Shown one piece after another: positions 61,565-64,000 of a stretch of DNA of 64,000 nt. Source of the DNA: Rhodobacteraceae bacterium M382 (GTDB lineage: Bacteria; Pseudomonadota; Alphaproteobacteria; Rhodobacterales; Rhodobacteraceae). Each line of letters opens with the position of its first letter. The first letter of the stretch is position 1. The notes beneath the pieces are model-generated. The model searched no databases. It saw nothing but the letters and a program-made list of their open reading frames with translations, and had not been told where the DNA came from. Both the position numbers and the translations under genes were made by a program. Location of the stretch: contig CP081098.1 of NCBI GenBank assembly GCA_025141015.1, positions 62,001-126,000 on the forward strand. Direction: 5' to 3'.

Positions 61565-64000
61565 ATGGCCTTCAAACTGACCGATTACGAAGCATATGAC
61601 TTCGCCAATCGCCGCCACATCGGCCCCTCCCCACGGGAAATGGCCGACATGCTGCAGGTGATCGGCTTTAAAACTCTGGATGAGCTGATTGACGCCACGG
61701 TGCCCCCGGCGATCCGCCAGGAAGAGGCGCTGGATTGGGGTCCGGCAATGACCGAGCGTGACGCGCTGTATCACATGAAACAGGTCGCCTCCAAGAACAA
61801 GGTTCTGACCTCTCTGATCGGTCAGGGATATTACGGCACTACGACGCCTGCGCCGATCCTGCGCAACATCCTTGAAAACCCCGCTTGGTACACTGCGTAT
61901 ACCCCCTACCAGCCCGAAATTTCCCAGGGCCGCCTCGAGGCGCTGTTGAACTTCCAGACCATGGTCAGCGATCTGACCGGGTTGGACATCGCCAACGCTT
62001 CGCTTCTGGACGAGGCGACCGCCGCCGCCGAAGCAATGGCCATGGCACACCGCGGTTCGCGCTCCAAAGCGAACAACGCGGCCTTTTTTGTCGACAAAAA
62101 CTGCCACCCGCAAACCGTGGCAGTGATCAAGACCCGCGCCGAACCTTTGGGGATCGAGGTTCTCGTGGGCGACCCGGATACGATGGATGCGGACGCTGTC
62201 TTTGGCGGTATCTTCCAGTATCCGGGTACTTATGGGCATGTACGCGACTTTACCGATGAAATCGCCGCGCTGCATGCAAACAAGGGCATCGCGATTGTCG
62301 CGGCCGACATCCTGTCGCTGGCGCTGCTGAAATCACCCGGTGAAATGGGTGCCGACATTGCCATCGGATCGACCCAGCGGTTCGGCGTGCCCATGGGCTA
62401 TGGTGGCCCCCACGCTGCCTATATGGCGACCACCGACAAGCTGAAGCGTGCCATGCCCGGCCGCATCATCGGTGTGTCGATTGATGCGCGCGGCAACCAG
62501 GCCTATCGCCTGTCGCTGCAAACCCGCGAACAGCACATCCGCCGTGAAAAAGCCAACTCGAACGTCTGTACTGCTCAGGCGCTGCTGGCCGTCATTGCGT
62601 CGATGTATGCAGTTTACCATGGTCCCGACGGGATCAAGGCGATTGCCCAGTCGGTGCACCGCAAGACCTCGCGGCTGGCCGATGGCCTGGAAGAAGCAGG
62701 GTTCAAGGTTGAACCCGAAGTGTTCTTTGACACCATCACCGTCGAAGTCGGTCACCTTCAGAATGTCGTCATGGAGGCCGCCGTCGCCCGTGGCGTCAAC
62801 CTGCGCAAAGTTGGCGAAACCAAAGTCGGCATCTCGCTGGATGAACAGACCCGCCCCGAAACCATCGAAGCGGTCTGGGGTGCCTTTGGCATCGACAAGA
62901 AAGACGACAGCTCGAACAAGCATTATCGCCTGCCCGATTATGCGCTGCGCGAAAGCGAGTATCTGACTCACCCGATCTTCCACAAGAACCGGGCCGAAGC
63001 AGAAATCACCCGCTACATGCGTCGTCTGGCCGACCGTGACCTGGCACTGGACCGCGCGATGATCCCGCTCGGCTCCTGCACCATGAAGCTGAACGCGACC
63101 ATCGAAATGATCCCGGTTACCTGGCCGGAATTTGGCAATCTGCACCCCTTCTGCCCCGAAGATCAGGCGCAGGGCTATCACGAGATGATCGCCGATCTGA
63201 ACGACAAACTGTGCCAGATCACCGGTTATGACGCGATCAGCCAACAGCCGAACTCGGGTGCGCAGGGTGAATATGCGGGCCTGCTGACCATCCGTAACTA
63301 CCACGCCTCGCGTGGCGAGGCAGGCCGGAATGTCTGTCTGATCCCAACCTCGGCGCATGGCACCAACCCGGCGTCGGCGCAGATGGTGGGCTACAAGGTG
63401 GTTCCGGTCAAAGCGGATGACAGCGGCAACATCGACGTCGCTGACTTCCGGGAAAAGGCAGAAAAGCATTCGGACCAGCTGGCCGCTTGCATGATCACCT
63501 ACCCATCGACCCACGGCGTGTTCGAAGAGACCGTACAGGAAGTCTGCCAGATCACCCATGATCACGGCGGTCAGGTCTATATCGACGGCGCCAACATGAA
63601 CGCCATGGTGGGTCTGGCCCAGCCGGGCAAGATTGGCGGCGACGTCAGCCACCTGAACCTGCACAAAACCTTTTGCATTCCGCATGGCGGTGGCGGCCCC
63701 GGCATGGGTCCGATTGGCGTCAAGGCACACCTCGAAGAGCACCTGCCGGGTCACCCGGAGTACGGCACCGCTGTTGGTCCAGTGTCGGCCGCTCCGTTTG
63801 GTTCGCCGTCGATCCTGCCGGTGTCCTGGGCCTATGTGCTGCTGATGGGTGGTGCGGGTCTGACCCAGGCCACCAAGGTTGCGATCCTGAACGCCAACTA
63901 CATCGCGGCCCGTCTGAAGGATGCCTATCCGATCCTCTACACCTCGGAAACCGGTCGTGTGGCGCATGAATGTATCCTGGACACCCGTCCGCTGGACGAA
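61565..64000 (+). CDS. gcvP: Glycine dehydrogenase (P protein), 5' part
   Basis: The first 812 codons of a family usually near 950; the frame is open to the window end. GcvP decarboxylates glycine with PLP and passes the methylamine to GcvH. The N-terminal half includes [38 protein letters not shown] and [20 protein letters not shown]. The C-terminal half includes [20 protein letters not shown] and the PLP-binding Lys701 ([20 protein letters not shown]). ATG 61565 begins [17 protein letters not shown]. It is an alpha-type single-chain enzyme, not split into two subunits. Confidence 0.97.
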   Translation, partial: MAFKLTDYEAYDFANRRHIGPSPREMADMLQVIGFKTLDELIDATVPPAIRQEEALDWGPAMTERDALYHMKQVASKNKVLTSLIGQGYYGTTTPAPILRNILENPAWYTAYTPYQPEISQGRLEALLNFQTMVSDLTGLDIANASLLDEATAAAEAMAMAHRGSRSKANNAAFFVDKNCHPQTVAVIKTRAEPLGIEVLVGDPDTMDADAVFGGIFQYPGTYGHVRDFTDEIAALHANKGIAIVAADILSLALLKSPGEMGADIAIGSTQRFGVPMGYGGPHAAYMATTDKLKRAMPGRIIGVSIDARGNQAYRLSLQTREQHIRREKANSNVCTAQALLAVIASMYAVYHGPDGIKAIAQSVHRKTSRLADGLEEAGFKVEPEVFFDTITVEVGHLQNVVMEAAVARGVNLRKVGETKVGISLDEQTRPETIEAVWGAFGIDKKDDSSNKHYRLPDYALRESEYLTHPIFHKNRAEAEITRYMRRLADRDLALDRAMIPLGSCTMKLNATIEMIPVTWPEFGNLHPFCPEDQAQGYHEMIADLNDKLCQITGYDAISQQPNSGAQGEYAGLLTIRNYHASRGEAGRNVCLIPTSAHGTNPASAQMVGYKVVPVKADDSGNIDVADFREKAEKHSDQLAACMITYPSTHGVFEETVQEVCQITHDHGGQVYIDGANMNAMVGLAQPGKIGGDVSHLNLHKTFCIPHGGGGPGMGPIGVKAHLEEHLPGHPEYGTAVGPVSAAPFGSPSILPVSWAYVLLMGGAGLTQATKVAILNANYIAARLKDAYPILYTSETGRVAHECILDTRPLDE

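Noticed and set aside
62333-63967. A 544-codon open frame on the minus strand
   Set aside because: It is fully antisense to gcvP, whose frame has all family motifs. Long antisense frames of this kind arise from codon bias in GC-rich genomes.
1-64000. CRISPR array, tRNA, rRNA or prophage
   Set aside because: No regularly spaced direct repeats, no cloverleaf sequences and no phage structural genes were found on reading the window; the only mobile DNA seen is the two IS3 relics.

Overview
The window comes from an alphaproteobacterium of the Rhodobacterales, most likely the Roseobacter group. The evidence is the gene content: FlaF/FlbT flagellin control, DUF1217, a MotE-like protein, a FlgJ that lacks a muramidase domain, Hint-domain secreted proteins with a choice-of-anchor L module, and a dapD/dapE pair. 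Protein-level identity with this group is inferred by eye, not by a search.

Region 1 (1-8.3 kb). The 3' part of dapD, then a minus-strand block of unusual proteins: a choice-of-anchor L/Hint protein (826-2391), a GluR0-like ligand-gated channel (2973-4052), a Hint-only protein (4098-5195) and a second anchor-L/Hint protein (5195-6769). The last three lie in one apparent operon. dapE follows. Region 2 (8.3-14.5 kb) is housekeeping: a DUF2064 nucleotidyltransferase-like protein, RNase R, a DUF1801 protein, a GST-like protein facing a WYL regulator across a palindrome, and a lytic transglycosylase.

Region 3 (14.5-26.1 kb) is a polyamine uptake and use locus. Two complete PotABCD-type ABC transporters, one on each strand, flank a class III aminotransferase and a GntR/FCD regulator. 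Several intercistronic hairpins sit beside the binding-protein genes. A phosphotransferase-family kinase (26.1-27.0 kb) separates this from the flagellar island.

Region 4 (27.0-54.1 kb) is a flagellar island: flgD, fliK, rod-binding flgJ-like, flgN, fliC, flaF, flbT, DUF1217, fliI, flgBC-fliE-fliQ-flgFGAH, a FliL-like gene, flhB-fliR-flhA with a flagellar lytic transglycosylase, motA with a large AMIN/TPR-like periplasmic protein, a MotE-like protein, fliL, and fliF-fliH-fliN-fliP. Near-matches to the CtrA box (TTAA-N7-TTAA) lie before five transcription units. Relics of two different IS3-family elements mark both ends of the fliI-to-fliL-like block. flgE, flgK, flgL, flgI, motB, fliG and fliM are not in the window.

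Region 5 (54.1-64 kb) has a GNAT acetyltransferase, then an XRE-cupin regulator divergent from a long glycine-use operon: lpd, lipA, an alanine/glycine:cation symporter, a universal stress protein, gcvT, gcvH and gcvP. The last gene runs off the window end. Two TTCC...GGAACG repeats in the divergent promoter are the likely operators.
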